Below are positions 43,492 to 51,520 of a DNA stretch of 64,000 nt, piece after piece. The notes beneath the pieces are model-generated. The model did no database searches and had not been told where the DNA came from. It saw nothing but the letters and a program-made list of their open reading frames with translations. This DNA is from Bacteroidota bacterium (GTDB taxonomy: Bacteria > Bacteroidota > Bacteroidia > Chitinophagales > BACL12), in the NCBI GenBank assembly GCA_016706255.1, contig JADJJZ010000006.1, positions 620,001 to 684,000 of the forward strand. The letters run 5' to 3'. Each line of letters begins with the position of its first letter. Position 1 is the stretch's first letter. Position numbers and translations under genes: made by a program.

Positions 43492-44016
43492 ATGAGTAAA
43501 AAAATGATTGTTATTGCTGTGCTGCTTTTAATTGTTTCAATATTTGTTACAGTTAAACACGTGCAGGCTCAAGCGCATGTTGAAAGCAAAAGTTTCGACC
43601 TGATGTTGTCTACGTTATTAGCACATGATGTAACCGAAACCGGAATTGCTGATATTCCTGCCGATTCAAATATTATTTATATCGATGCACGCGAAAAAGC
43701 TGAATATGATGTAAGTCATATTAAGAACGCAATATGGGTTGGTTACGACGATTACAATAGCACAAGAATAGATAGTTTAGATAAAGAAGCAACCTATATT
43801 GTTTATTGTTCAGTTGGTTATCGTTCTGAAAAAATTACCGATTTGATGGAAGTAAACGGCTTTTTATTTGTCTCCAATTTATACGGCGGCATTTTTGAAT
43901 GGATGAATCAGGATTTACCTGTGTATGATAACGCCGGCAACCAAACCATGAAAGTGCATGCGTACTCACCAAAATGGGGCATTTGGCTCAATAAAGGGGA
44001 AAAGGTTTACGAATAA
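43492..44016 (+). CDS. Membrane-anchored or periplasmic rhodanese-like protein
   Basis: 174 residues from the ATG at 43492 (MSKKMIVIAVLLLIVSIFVT); a GTG at 43474 is also in frame. N-terminal signal/anchor to about residue 27. Single rhodanese domain at about 45-145 with IIYIDAREKAEYDVSHIKNA and the active-site loop IVYCSVGYRSEK, whose Cys is present. It would transfer sulfane sulfur outside the cytosol. Lies 29 nt after the TauE gene; a TGTTATAACA palindrome (43463-43472) sits between them. Confidence 0.87.
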   Translation: MSKKMIVIAVLLLIVSIFVTVKHVQAQAHVESKSFDLMLSTLLAHDVTETGIADIPADSNIIYIDAREKAEYDVSHIKNAIWVGYDDYNSTRIDSLDKEATYIVYCSVGYRSEKITDLMEVNGFLFVSNLYGGIFEWMNQDLPVYDNAGNQTMKVHAYSPKWGIWLNKGEKVYE

Positions 44017-44035
44017 AAATTACAGTTCATGTTAT

Positions 44036-44049
44036 GTGATATTCATCAC
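44036..44049. promoter_or_regulatory. GTGAT-N4-ATCAC dyad, candidate Crp/Fnr-type site
   Basis: Half sites GTGAT (44036-44040) and ATCAC (44045-44049) separated by 4 bp, resembling the TTGAT-N4-ATCAA Fnr class. It precedes the 44103 gene, whose weak -7 box is TACACTTG at 44078-44085. Confidence 0.3.
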
Positions 44050-44102
44050 CAATACACCTTGAAACAGGTTGTATTTTTACACTTGAGCAATTAAACCAAA
44101 CT

Positions 44103-44984
44103 ATGGAAAAGTATCTTAATCTTTTTCTGCAATCCTTTACGAATTACTGGAATTATTTTACCCACGAAATTATTAACCCGCACTGGGGTAATTATTTTTA
44201 TTGGCTGATAGGCATTAGTCTGATTGTTTGGTCGCTCGAAATTCTTTTTCCATGGCGCAAAACCCAGAAAATTATCCGCGAAGATTTTTGGATGGATGCT
44301 TTTTATATGTTTTTTAATTTTTTCCTGTTTTCCTTAATCGGCTTTTATGCCGTGTCAAATGTTTTTGTTGAATTATTTAACGATTTTTTGGCATTATTCG
44401 GTATAACCAACGGCATTGCTATTGAAATTAATACCCTGCCTTTTTGGGCGAAAATTACCTTCGCATTTATATTAAAAGATTTTATCCAATGGAATGTACA
44501 TCGTTTATTACATGCCAATAAATATTTATGGCAATTTCATAAAGTGCACCACAGCGTAAAACAAATGGGTTTCGCCGCACATTTGCGCTTCCATTGGATG
44601 GAAAATGTAATTTATCGCTCTATTCAATACATTCCCTTAGCCATGTTAGGCTTTGGTATCAATGATTATATCTTGGCCAATCTTATCGCATTAGTAATCG
44701 GACATTTTAATCACGCCAATATTAACATTCAACTCGGACCGCTGAAATACATTTTTAATAATCCGCAAATGCATATCTGGCATCACGCAAAATATATTCC
44801 TGCCGATAAATCAAAAGGTATCAACTTCGGCATCAGTCTGAGTATTTGGGACTATCTCTTCAAAACAAATTACATCCCTCATTCAGGCCGCGACATCGAA
44901 CTTGGCTGGCCCGGCGATGATCATTTCCCTAAAGACTTCATCCACCAGGAAATCTACCCCGCCGCAGCCGAAAAAGAGCCTTGA
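44103..44984 (+). CDS. Sterol desaturase/fatty acid hydroxylase superfamily protein
   Basis: 293 residues. Four or more membrane helices plus the His clusters for a di-iron centre: WNVHRLLHANKYLWQFHKVH with a following HSVKQMGFAAHLRFHW, GHFNHANINIQ and MHIWHHAKYIP. Shorter than the AGMO-like protein at 26238 and lacking its C-terminal block, so probably a different substrate, perhaps a membrane lipid or carotenoid. Stands alone, with the repeat-rich pyrH leader region after it. Confidence 0.85.
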   Translation: MEKYLNLFLQSFTNYWNYFTHEIINPHWGNYFYWLIGISLIVWSLEILFPWRKTQKIIREDFWMDAFYMFFNFFLFSLIGFYAVSNVFVELFNDFLALFGITNGIAIEINTLPFWAKITFAFILKDFIQWNVHRLLHANKYLWQFHKVHHSVKQMGFAAHLRFHWMENVIYRSIQYIPLAMLGFGINDYILANLIALVIGHFNHANINIQLGPLKYIFNNPQMHIWHHAKYIPADKSKGINFGISLSIWDYLFKTNYIPHSGRDIELGWPGDDHFPKDFIHQEIYPAAAEKEP

Positions 44985-45183
44985 GTAAATTGAACTGTTT
45001 GAAGTTACGGCTGCAAGAATTAGAATCCCTAACGGCAGACACATCAACACATTAGTACACCAGCACCGAATGCACTTCCAAGTCTAATCCTGCTGTTAAT
45101 TTGCACATTGGTTCAATCCCACATTGTTACATTAATCAGCACATTAGCACATCATCACATCAGCACATTAGCGCTTTAAGTAT
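44985..45183. repeat. Iterated GCACATTA/CATCAACACATTAG words upstream of pyrH
   Basis: Degenerate words ACATCAGCACATTAGCAC repeat through 45035-45180. They happen to keep a frame open into pyrH (reading as His-Ile-Ser-rich peptide), which would give a false 32-residue N-terminal extension. The same words recur at 54680-54715. Confidence 0.65.
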
Positions 45184-45191
45184 TAAATTTG
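45184..45191 (+). promoter_or_regulatory. -7 box abutting pyrH
   Basis: TAAATTTG ends 5 nt (CAGCG) before the ATG at 45197, predicting a leaderless or nearly leaderless mRNA. Confidence 0.6.
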
Positions 45192-45196
45192 CAGCG

Positions 45197-45913
45197 ATGA
45201 GTCTGAAATACAAAAGAATACTCCTAAAACTCAGCGGAGAAGCGCTGATGGGCAACCAGAACTTCGGAATTGACCCAATTCGTTTACAGCAATATGCACA
45301 AGATATCAAAACAGCTTCTGAAGCCGGGGTTCAAATCGCAATTGTGATAGGCGGAGGCAATATTTTCAGAGGCATGAGTGGCGTTGGCTCCGGAATCGAT
45401 CGTGCTCAGGGCGATTATATGGGTATGCTGGCTACTGTAATTAACGGTATGGCATTACAAAGTGCCCTCGAAAATGTTGGCCTTTACACTCGTTTGCTCT
45501 CAGCAATTAAAATGGAACAAATTTGCGAACCCTATATCCGCCGCCGCGCAATTCGTCACCTTGAAAAAGGCCGGATCGTAATTTTTGGCGCCGGAACCGG
45601 TAACCCATATTTTACCACCGATACCGCAGCCAGTTTGCGCGCTATTGAAGTAGAAGCTGATGTAATTTTAAAAGGAACACGCGTTGATGGTGTATATACC
45701 GCCGATCCTGAAAAAGACCCGAATGCAACAAAATTCGATACCATTTCTTTCAGAGAAGTAATTACACGTAACCTGAATGTTATGGATATGACGGCATTTA
45801 CTTTATGCGAAGAAAATAATTTACCGATTATTGTATTTGATATGAATAAACAAGGCAACCTCGAAAAATTACTGGCTGGAGATAATGTTGGTACCCTTGT
45901 AGCAGGAAAATAA
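45197..45913 (+). CDS. pyrH: UMP kinase
   Basis: 238 residues from the ATG at 45197 (MSLKYKRILLKLSGEALMGN), the normal family start and length. It phosphorylates UMP to UDP with ATP. Amino-acid-kinase fold marks are VIGGGNIFRGMSG, GDYMGMLATVINGMAL, FGAGTGNPYFTTDTAASLRA and LKGTRVDGVYTADP. Next to frr (33-nt gap), a widely conserved pairing. Confidence 0.97.
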   Translation: MSLKYKRILLKLSGEALMGNQNFGIDPIRLQQYAQDIKTASEAGVQIAIVIGGGNIFRGMSGVGSGIDRAQGDYMGMLATVINGMALQSALENVGLYTRLLSAIKMEQICEPYIRRRAIRHLEKGRIVIFGAGTGNPYFTTDTAASLRAIEVEADVILKGTRVDGVYTADPEKDPNATKFDTISFREVITRNLNVMDMTAFTLCEENNLPIIVFDMNKQGNLEKLLAGDNVGTLVAGK

Positions 45914-45946
45914 AAACAAATTAATCTATCTATAAATAACAGCTAT

Positions 45947-46513
45947 ATGAATGAAGATGAATTAAGTCTTACGATAGACATGGCTCAGGAAACAATGCAA
46001 AAAGCCATTAAACATCTTGAAGTAGAATTAACACATGTTAGAGCCGGTCGCGCAACACTAGGCATTCTTGATAATGTTCGCGTAGAATATTACGGCGCAC
46101 CAACACCTTTACATCAGGTAAGTAATCTCTCAACACCGGATGCTCGAACAATTACCATTCAGGCATGGGATAAAAAAATGTTAGGCGAAATTGAAAAAGC
46201 AATTTTAGCAGCCAACATCGGATTAACTCCCGTAAACAATGGTGATATTATCCGTTTAATTATGCCACCACTTACTGAAGAACGTCGTAAAGATTTAGTA
46301 AAGCAGATAAAACACATGGGCGAAAATACCAAAGTTGCCATCCGCAATATTCGTAAAGATGCCAATGAGGATATTAAAAAATTACAAAAAGACGGTTTGC
46401 CGGAAGATATGGCTAAAGATGGTGAAGACCAGGTTCAAAATCTCACCGATAAATTTATTGCTGAAGTAGATAAACATCTCGCAGTAAAAGAACAAGAAAT
46501 AATGACTGTATAA
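45947..46513 (+). CDS. frr: Ribosome recycling factor
   Basis: 188 residues. Three-helix-bundle/beta-alpha-beta protein that splits post-termination ribosomes with EF-G. Signatures: HLEVELTHVRAGRATLGILD, VEYYGAPTPLHQVSNLSTPD, IIRLIMPPLTEERRKDLVKQ and VAIRNIRKDANEDIKKLQKD. In an operon with pyrH. Confidence 0.97.
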   Translation: MNEDELSLTIDMAQETMQKAIKHLEVELTHVRAGRATLGILDNVRVEYYGAPTPLHQVSNLSTPDARTITIQAWDKKMLGEIEKAILAANIGLTPVNNGDIIRLIMPPLTEERRKDLVKQIKHMGENTKVAIRNIRKDANEDIKKLQKDGLPEDMAKDGEDQVQNLTDKFIAEVDKHLAVKEQEIMTV

Positions 46514-46549
46514 CATTTGCTAATTTGCTAATCAGCTAATTGCTTAATT

Positions 46550-47947
46550 ATGAACTATCGTAAAGAAAAAGACACCATGGGCGTGGTTGAAGTACCTGCC
46601 GATGTGTATTGGGGCGCACAAACTCAACGCTCTATCATGAATTTTCCTATTGCTCAGGATATTAATAAAATGCCTAAAGAAATTATTGCTGCATTTGCAT
46701 ATTTAAAAAAAGCTGCTGCATTAACTAATAATCAATTAGGTGTTTTGGATGCAGAAAAATGTGCTATTATAGGAAAAGTGTGTGATGAAATATTGGAAAA
46801 TAAATTAACATCACAGTTCCCACTTGTTGTTTGGCAAACGGGTTCAGGAACACAAAGTAATATGAATGTGAACGAAGTAATTGCTTACCGTGCACACGTA
46901 TTAATGGGTGGCAGTTTGATGGACGAAAAAAAATCAATTCACCCAAACGATGATGTAAATAAATCGCAATCGTCAAATGATACGTTTCCGACAGCCATGC
47001 ATATTGCGGCATATAAAATATTAATAGAAAATACTATTCCCGGAATTGAAAAATTGCGTGATACCCTGCAGGCTAAATCAAATGCATTTATGCACGTGGT
47101 AAAAATTGGCAGAACACATTTTATGGATGCCACACCATTAACCCTCGGACAGGAAATGAGTGGTTATGTATCGCAATTAAATCACGGACTAAAAGCAATT
47201 AAAAATACCTTAGCACATTTAAGCGAATTAGCTTTAGGTGGAACTGCAGTTGGAACCGGAATAAATACACCTGATGGATATTCCGAATTAGTAGCAAAAA
47301 ACATTGCTGAATTAACAGATTTACCTTTCATAACCGCAGAAAATAAATTTGAAGCATTAGCTGCACACGATGCAATTGTGGAAGCACACGGCGCATTAAA
47401 AACCGTAGCGGTTTCCTTAATGAAAATAGCGAACGATATTCGTATGTTATCAAGTGGGCCGCGCAGTGGAATCGGTGAAATTCATATTCCTGATAATGAA
47501 CCTGGCTCATCTATTATGCCGGGTAAAGTAAATCCTACACAATGTGAAGCTTTAACTATGGTTGCCGCCCAGGTAATGGGAAATGACGTTGCCATAAATA
47601 TTGGTGGTGCAACAGGCCATTTTGAATTAAATGTATTTAAGCCACTCATGATTTACAATTTCTTACATAGTGCAAGATTAATTGGAGATGCATGTGTTTC
47701 ATTTAATGATAATTGTGCCGTAGGTATCGAACCTATTGAAGCAAATATTAAAAAGCACGTAGATAATTCGTTAATGCTGGTAACCGCACTGAACACAAAA
47801 ATTGGTTACTATAAAGCAGCAGAAATTGCACAAACTGCACATAAACAAAACAAAACCCTCAAACAAGTTGCCGTTGAATTAGGTTATTTAACACCTGAAC
47901 AATTCGACGAGTGGGTGATACCGATGCAAATGGTTGGTAAAATTTAA
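46550..47947 (+). CDS. fumC: Class II fumarate hydratase
   Basis: 465 residues. Fumarase/aspartase superfamily: N-terminal KDTMGVVEVPADVYWGAQTQ, GSGTQSNMNVNEVIAYRA, HPNDDVNKSQSSNDTFPTAM, the lysine-poor KIGRTHFMDATPLTLGQEMS, and the mobile catalytic loop GSSIMPGKVNPTQCEALTM. It reversibly hydrates fumarate to malate in the TCA cycle. The 36-bp gap after frr is made of TTTGCTAATCAGCTAATTGC-like iterated words, so co-transcription with pyrH-frr is possible but not certain. Confidence 0.96.
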   Translation: MNYRKEKDTMGVVEVPADVYWGAQTQRSIMNFPIAQDINKMPKEIIAAFAYLKKAAALTNNQLGVLDAEKCAIIGKVCDEILENKLTSQFPLVVWQTGSGTQSNMNVNEVIAYRAHVLMGGSLMDEKKSIHPNDDVNKSQSSNDTFPTAMHIAAYKILIENTIPGIEKLRDTLQAKSNAFMHVVKIGRTHFMDATPLTLGQEMSGYVSQLNHGLKAIKNTLAHLSELALGGTAVGTGINTPDGYSELVAKNIAELTDLPFITAENKFEALAAHDAIVEAHGALKTVAVSLMKIANDIRMLSSGPRSGIGEIHIPDNEPGSSIMPGKVNPTQCEALTMVAAQVMGNDVAINIGGATGHFELNVFKPLMIYNFLHSARLIGDACVSFNDNCAVGIEPIEANIKKHVDNSLMLVTALNTKIGYYKAAEIAQTAHKQNKTLKQVAVELGYLTPEQFDEWVIPMQMVGKI

Positions 47948-47997
47948 ATTAGCGACACGCATTTAAATTACAACATATATTGCAACAAAAACATTTT

Positions 47998-48588
47998 TTA
48001 AAATGGTTGATAATCTCTGCGCATAAACCAAACTTGAACACCACTGGTTTGGTTTTTCCATGTTTTATAGACCTTAAACCCGAACCGTTCGTAAACTTTT
48101 TTATTTTTTTCTAATGTAGTCTCAGCATAAATTGGAACCTGCATTTGCGATGCCTGCTGAAATAATGCAATCGTTAAATCGCGGGCTGAAGTTTTGGGTT
48201 GCTCTTCTGCAAGCACGCCAAAAAACCAGAAGTATAAATAATTCCCATCTGAAGGACGCTGTGATTTCACAAAATTATCGTGCATAAAAATGGGTAATAA
48301 TTTACTGATATGAATGGCTTTTAATATCATCTTCGCCATCAAAAACAAATCAGAAATTTTTAGATTTTTAGTGTAATGATAACATATTGCTACCCCTTTA
48401 TTGTTATCTGAAATATATACACCGTTTCTTTTTATGGCAAAATCAAAAGCATATTCCGCTATCGCCTGAATGCGTTTATTCACCTTGCGGTCGTTTTTAA
48501 CCATAAACTGAATAGTGGGGTTTGACTTAAACATGGTAACAATTATGGATACCACGGTAGTTCTGTCTGTAATGGTTGCTAATCGCAT
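47998..48588 (-). CDS. GNAT-like N-acetyltransferase
   Basis: 196 residues. GNAT fold inferred from the C-terminal half: LYFWFFGVLAEEQPKTSARD (strand 4 and the acetyl-CoA loop region, with the RxxGxG/A motif weakly kept), IYAETTLEKNKKVYERFGFK and the closing strand. The substrate is unknown. It follows the desaturase gene by 10 nt on the same strand, so the two are likely co-transcribed; whether it modifies a lipid is speculation. Confidence 0.7.
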   Translation of the reverse strand: MRLATITDRTTVVSIIVTMFKSNPTIQFMVKNDRKVNKRIQAIAEYAFDFAIKRNGVYISDNNKGVAICYHYTKNLKISDLFLMAKMILKAIHISKLLPIFMHDNFVKSQRPSDGNYLYFWFFGVLAEEQPKTSARDLTIALFQQASQMQVPIYAETTLEKNKKVYERFGFKVYKTWKNQTSGVQVWFMRRDYQPF

Positions 48589-48598
48589 AATGGTTTAT

Positions 48599-49687
48599 TT
48601 AAAATTCATCTTTTAAACCGCGAATTTTTAATAAGGTAAAATGTTCGCGGATCGCAGATAATAATGTGGGTGATTCAAAATAAGTAATACCATATTCCCG
48701 GGTGGTTTGTTGTATAATTGGTGTAATGGCGTTATAATGCACATGTGAAATACCGGGAAAAATATGATGTGCTACATGATGATTAAAACCGCCGAAAAAC
48801 CAGGTGATAAATTTATTTTTAGTAGCAAAATCGGCAGTCGTTTTTAGTTGATGTATTTCCCAGGAGTAGGGGAGCTGGTTGTTTATTGGTTGCACAAACG
48901 CTTGTTGTGAACCTACATGGGTGCTAACCAATGCCAGCGTAACAGTTAATCCTGCACTGATATTAAACATGAGGAATGCAAATAAGGCATGAGCTAATGC
49001 TACATCCAACCATAAAACAGGAACTATAATCATTAAAAAAAGAAAACTGAATTTTGAAACCAACAATAAAAAAATCTGTCCTCCAGGGTGTCGCTGAATA
49101 ATTTTATTGCCGAAACGATGTGAAAAAATGTCTTTTAAGTCGCGGTAAAAAAACCAGTTGAGTGTATAAATACTAAATAGAAAAGGCATGTAAACATATT
49201 GCAATTGATGAAACCAAAGATGCTTTTGCTTTGAATGTAAACGAATTATTTTAGACTGAGCAATATCCTGATCCCAATCAGGTACATTGGTATAGGCATG
49301 ATGTGCATGAATGTGTCGGAGTTTCCAGAAGTAGGTGCTGGTTCCAAATAAATAAAAAACACAGGAGCCAAGTTTATTGATAAATTTATTGCCTGAAAAA
49401 TTATTGTGTACTGCATCGTGCCCAATATTTAAAATAATAGGCAATGCAATAATGCCGGTTAAAATATTACATAAATAAAATAACCAAAGGGTTTGCGAAT
49501 TAAAAATTAAAACTAATCTGATGAGCACAAACAACAGTAATAAAAAAACTGCACGCGGCATTAATTTATTTCCCGCATGTGTCGTTTGCTTTGTGTCTTT
49601 GAAATATTGCGCTACATTTTTTCGCAGGGTATAAATAAATTGTTTTTCGTAATTGTCGGGTTGAGCATAAAGTGGTTTGGCTGACAT
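48599..49687 (-). CDS. Membrane fatty acid desaturase
   Basis: 362 residues. The three histidine boxes of the acyl-lipid/acyl-CoA desaturase family are present: NIGHDAVHNN, RHIHAHHAYTN and FNHHVAHHIFP. Four or five membrane helices lie around them. The third box is NHHVAHH rather than the QxxHH typical of front-end desaturases. It introduces a double bond in membrane fatty acids, with regiospecificity unknown. Probably controls membrane fluidity; paired with the GNAT gene. Confidence 0.9.
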   Translation of the reverse strand: MSAKPLYAQPDNYEKQFIYTLRKNVAQYFKDTKQTTHAGNKLMPRAVFLLLLFVLIRLVLIFNSQTLWLFYLCNILTGIIALPIILNIGHDAVHNNFSGNKFINKLGSCVFYLFGTSTYFWKLRHIHAHHAYTNVPDWDQDIAQSKIIRLHSKQKHLWFHQLQYVYMPFLFSIYTLNWFFYRDLKDIFSHRFGNKIIQRHPGGQIFLLLVSKFSFLFLMIIVPVLWLDVALAHALFAFLMFNISAGLTVTLALVSTHVGSQQAFVQPINNQLPYSWEIHQLKTTADFATKNKFITWFFGGFNHHVAHHIFPGISHVHYNAITPIIQQTTREYGITYFESPTLLSAIREHFTLLKIRGLKDEF

Positions 49688-49911
49688 ATTGTTTTTCAGT
49701 CAAAGGTGTAGGGAAACGAGAGTGCTCTGAAACGGGATATTGCAATCGGGAAATAATTCATTTGCATTTTTTGCAACAGATTTTCATTTTTTAACAATTA
49801 TGCGCAAAAAATGCAATTTAGATTTAATCTGAAATGTCACATATTGTATTAAAACCACGAAAAAAGTATCGTTTTTGTTGATAACCTTACTTTCTGCGTT
49901 ACCTTTTGTCA

Positions 49912-49919
49912 TATATTTG
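49912..49919 (+). promoter_or_regulatory. -7 box of the outer-membrane protein gene
   Basis: TATATTTG is an exact TAnnTTTG box 17 nt before the ATG at 49937, with a TTTC at 49891 (17-bp spacing) as possible -33 element. Confidence 0.6.
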
Positions 49920-49936
49920 CAACAAACATCACAATT

Positions 49937-50533
49937 ATGAAAAACAAACTTTTACTTGTTGCTTTTGTCCTCACTTTAGGCCTTGCAACTAAAACTACTC
50001 AAGCTCAGGTTTTTTATGAAGGCGTAAACCATCTTAATGTTGGTGTTGGCCTCGGCGGTTACGGTTCATATGCATACATTTCCGGTTCAGATTACAGCCG
50101 TACACCAACCATTTTCCTTTCTTTTGATCACGGTTTTATGGACGATTTAGGTCCGGGTAACCTGGGTTTAGGCGCGTTTCTTGGATTTTCTTCCGCACAC
50201 GCAAATTATAACTATGCCGGTTTAGGTTACGAGTGGGATTACAAATGGTCAAACTTTGTAATTGGTGCCAGAGGAACATACCATTTATTACTGGATGTAG
50301 ATAATGTGGATTTATATGGTGCCTTAAGCCTTGGTTTATGGGCGCAAACCTATAAATATACAAACACTGACCCTTATTGGAACGGTACCCTTGATGCAAG
50401 CGATACTTATATGAACCTTTATTATGCTTTCAGCGTAGGTGGTAAATATATGTTCAGCGAAAATTTTGGTGCTTTTGCTGAATTAGGTTATGATGTTGCT
50501 TACTTAAAATTAGGCGTTACATTAGGATTATAA
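49937..50533 (+). CDS. Small outer-membrane beta-barrel protein
   Basis: 198 residues. Signal peptide of about 23 residues (MKNKLLLVAFVLTLGLATKT, then TQAQ). The remainder alternates aromatic/glycine beta-strands (LNVGVGLGGYGSYAYISG, NFVIGARGTYHLLLDVDNVD, YGALSLGLWAQTYKYTN, GAFAELGYDVAYLKLGVTLG) ending in a strand close to the C-terminus, fitting an eight-stranded OmpA/OprF-type barrel. Function unknown. Single-gene unit with its own promoter and terminator. Confidence 0.85.
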   Translation: MKNKLLLVAFVLTLGLATKTTQAQVFYEGVNHLNVGVGLGGYGSYAYISGSDYSRTPTIFLSFDHGFMDDLGPGNLGLGAFLGFSSAHANYNYAGLGYEWDYKWSNFVIGARGTYHLLLDVDNVDLYGALSLGLWAQTYKYTNTDPYWNGTLDASDTYMNLYYAFSVGGKYMFSENFGAFAELGYDVAYLKLGVTLGL

Positions 50534-50550
50534 TTCCTCAAAACAATATT

Positions 50551-50588
50551 AAAAATCCGGATAGGTATTAAACTTATCCGGATTTTTT
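50551..50588 (+). terminator. Intrinsic terminator of the outer-membrane protein gene
   Basis: Stem around AATCCGGATA (50554-50563) and TATCCGGATT (50575-50584), 11-nt loop, then a T-run; A-rich 5' flank makes it usable from both sides, also serving the convergent small gene. Confidence 0.9.
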
Positions 50589-50612
50589 ATTTATAAATTA
50601 AGTCAGTTTCTA

Positions 50613-50804
50613 CTATTTAATCTCCTCGTAATCAACGTACTCGCCGCCTTCCTTTTTTTGTTGAGGTTCTGCAGTTCTTTTTGGAGTATTATTTGGTTTG
50701 GGTCTGTTATTATTTGTATTTGGTTGTAAAATTCCCTGCATCATTGGTTTAATTACAATCCAATAAACAATAATTATAAATGCTACCCAGGCTAAATCTG
50801 ACAT
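50613..50804 (-). CDS. Small single-pass membrane protein (DUF4834-like)
   Basis: 63 residues. One N-terminal membrane helix (LAWVAFIIIVYWIVIKPMM), then a Pro/Asn/Lys-rich cytosolic tail ending EGGEYVDYEEIK. The plan matches short DUF4834-type proteins of Bacteroidota, function unknown. It is credible as a gene despite its size because an exact TAACTTTG box lies 21 nt upstream and the outer-membrane gene's terminator lies at its 3' end. Confidence 0.7.
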   Translation of the reverse strand: MSDLAWVAFIIIVYWIVIKPMMQGILQPNTNNNRPKPNNTPKRTAEPQQKKEGGEYVDYEEIK

Positions 50805-51520
50805 GTTTGAATGTTAATCAGGATGCAAAGTTAATAATTCTAAATTAATGAGGGATGAGTGATGAGGAATGAGTGATGAATAATGAGGAATGAGCGGTTC
50901 GGAATAAACAAGGAAATTAAGATTTTTTATTTCTCATTATTCGCAAACTGAACATTTTCATAACAGCCGGAACCGCTAAGAAACAAAGGCCGCGAAGTTG
51001 CACAAAGATCATATTACAATTTACTTAGCGTTACTTAGTGGCCTTAGCGGCTTTGAGGTTTAATGGTTATGAGTAATGAAGGATGAGAAATGAGTGGTTT
51101 TGAGTAAAGATGAAATTACGATTATTTATTTTTCATTATTCTAAAATTTTCATTTTAATAACAGCCCAAACCACAGAGGAACCCAAAGGAAATACACGGA
51201 GGGCACAGAGAATTTTGGCTTAAATTGTTATTTATGGTGATTAATTTTCAATAAATGGTATAATTAAATTTTTCGAAAAATTCTTGGTGAACTTTGTGGG
51301 CTGTTTCTCTGTGAACTTTGTGGTTTCGGCTGTTTAATTCACGATGTGTGCGAAGATTAATGGCAATTGAAAAAAATATAGGTAACAATTGACCGCAAAA
51401 TTTAATTTGAATATAACTGTAATTTTTATTCGGATTTAACAGCAAAAACTGTAAAAGTCGAATTTCAGTCTACACCGCTCATCACTCATGTTCGCCCCGG
51501 CGAACAACTCATTACTCATC
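50805..51520. repeat. Tandem ~200-bp repeats and family B palindrome downstream of carB
   Basis: ATGAGTGATGAGG words at 50849-50896 and 51064-51095 recur inverted at 51475-51512. Two diverged copies of a ~200-bp module begin near 50891 and 51091 (matching AATGAGNGGTT, a TTTCATTATT stretch and TAACAGCC at 50961 and 51159). Copy 1 continues into CCGCTAAG...CTTAGCG arms (50973-51060), copy 2 into a family B palindrome (51168-51325) whose arms read AACCACAGAGG and CTTTGTGGTT. No gene seen; a 65-residue frame at 51248 is a repeat artefact. Confidence 0.75.
50826..50833 (-). promoter_or_regulatory. -7 box of the small membrane protein gene
   Basis: Minus strand TAACTTTG, 21 nt before the ATG at 50804. 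Confidence 0.55.

Noticed and set aside
45101..45196. N-terminal extension of UMP kinase with His-Ile-Ser repeats
   Set aside because: It is translated GCACATTA word repeat; the family start is the ATG at 45197, directly after a -7 box.
51248..51445. 65-residue frame downstream of carB
   Set aside because: It is the returning arm of a family B palindrome read as protein.
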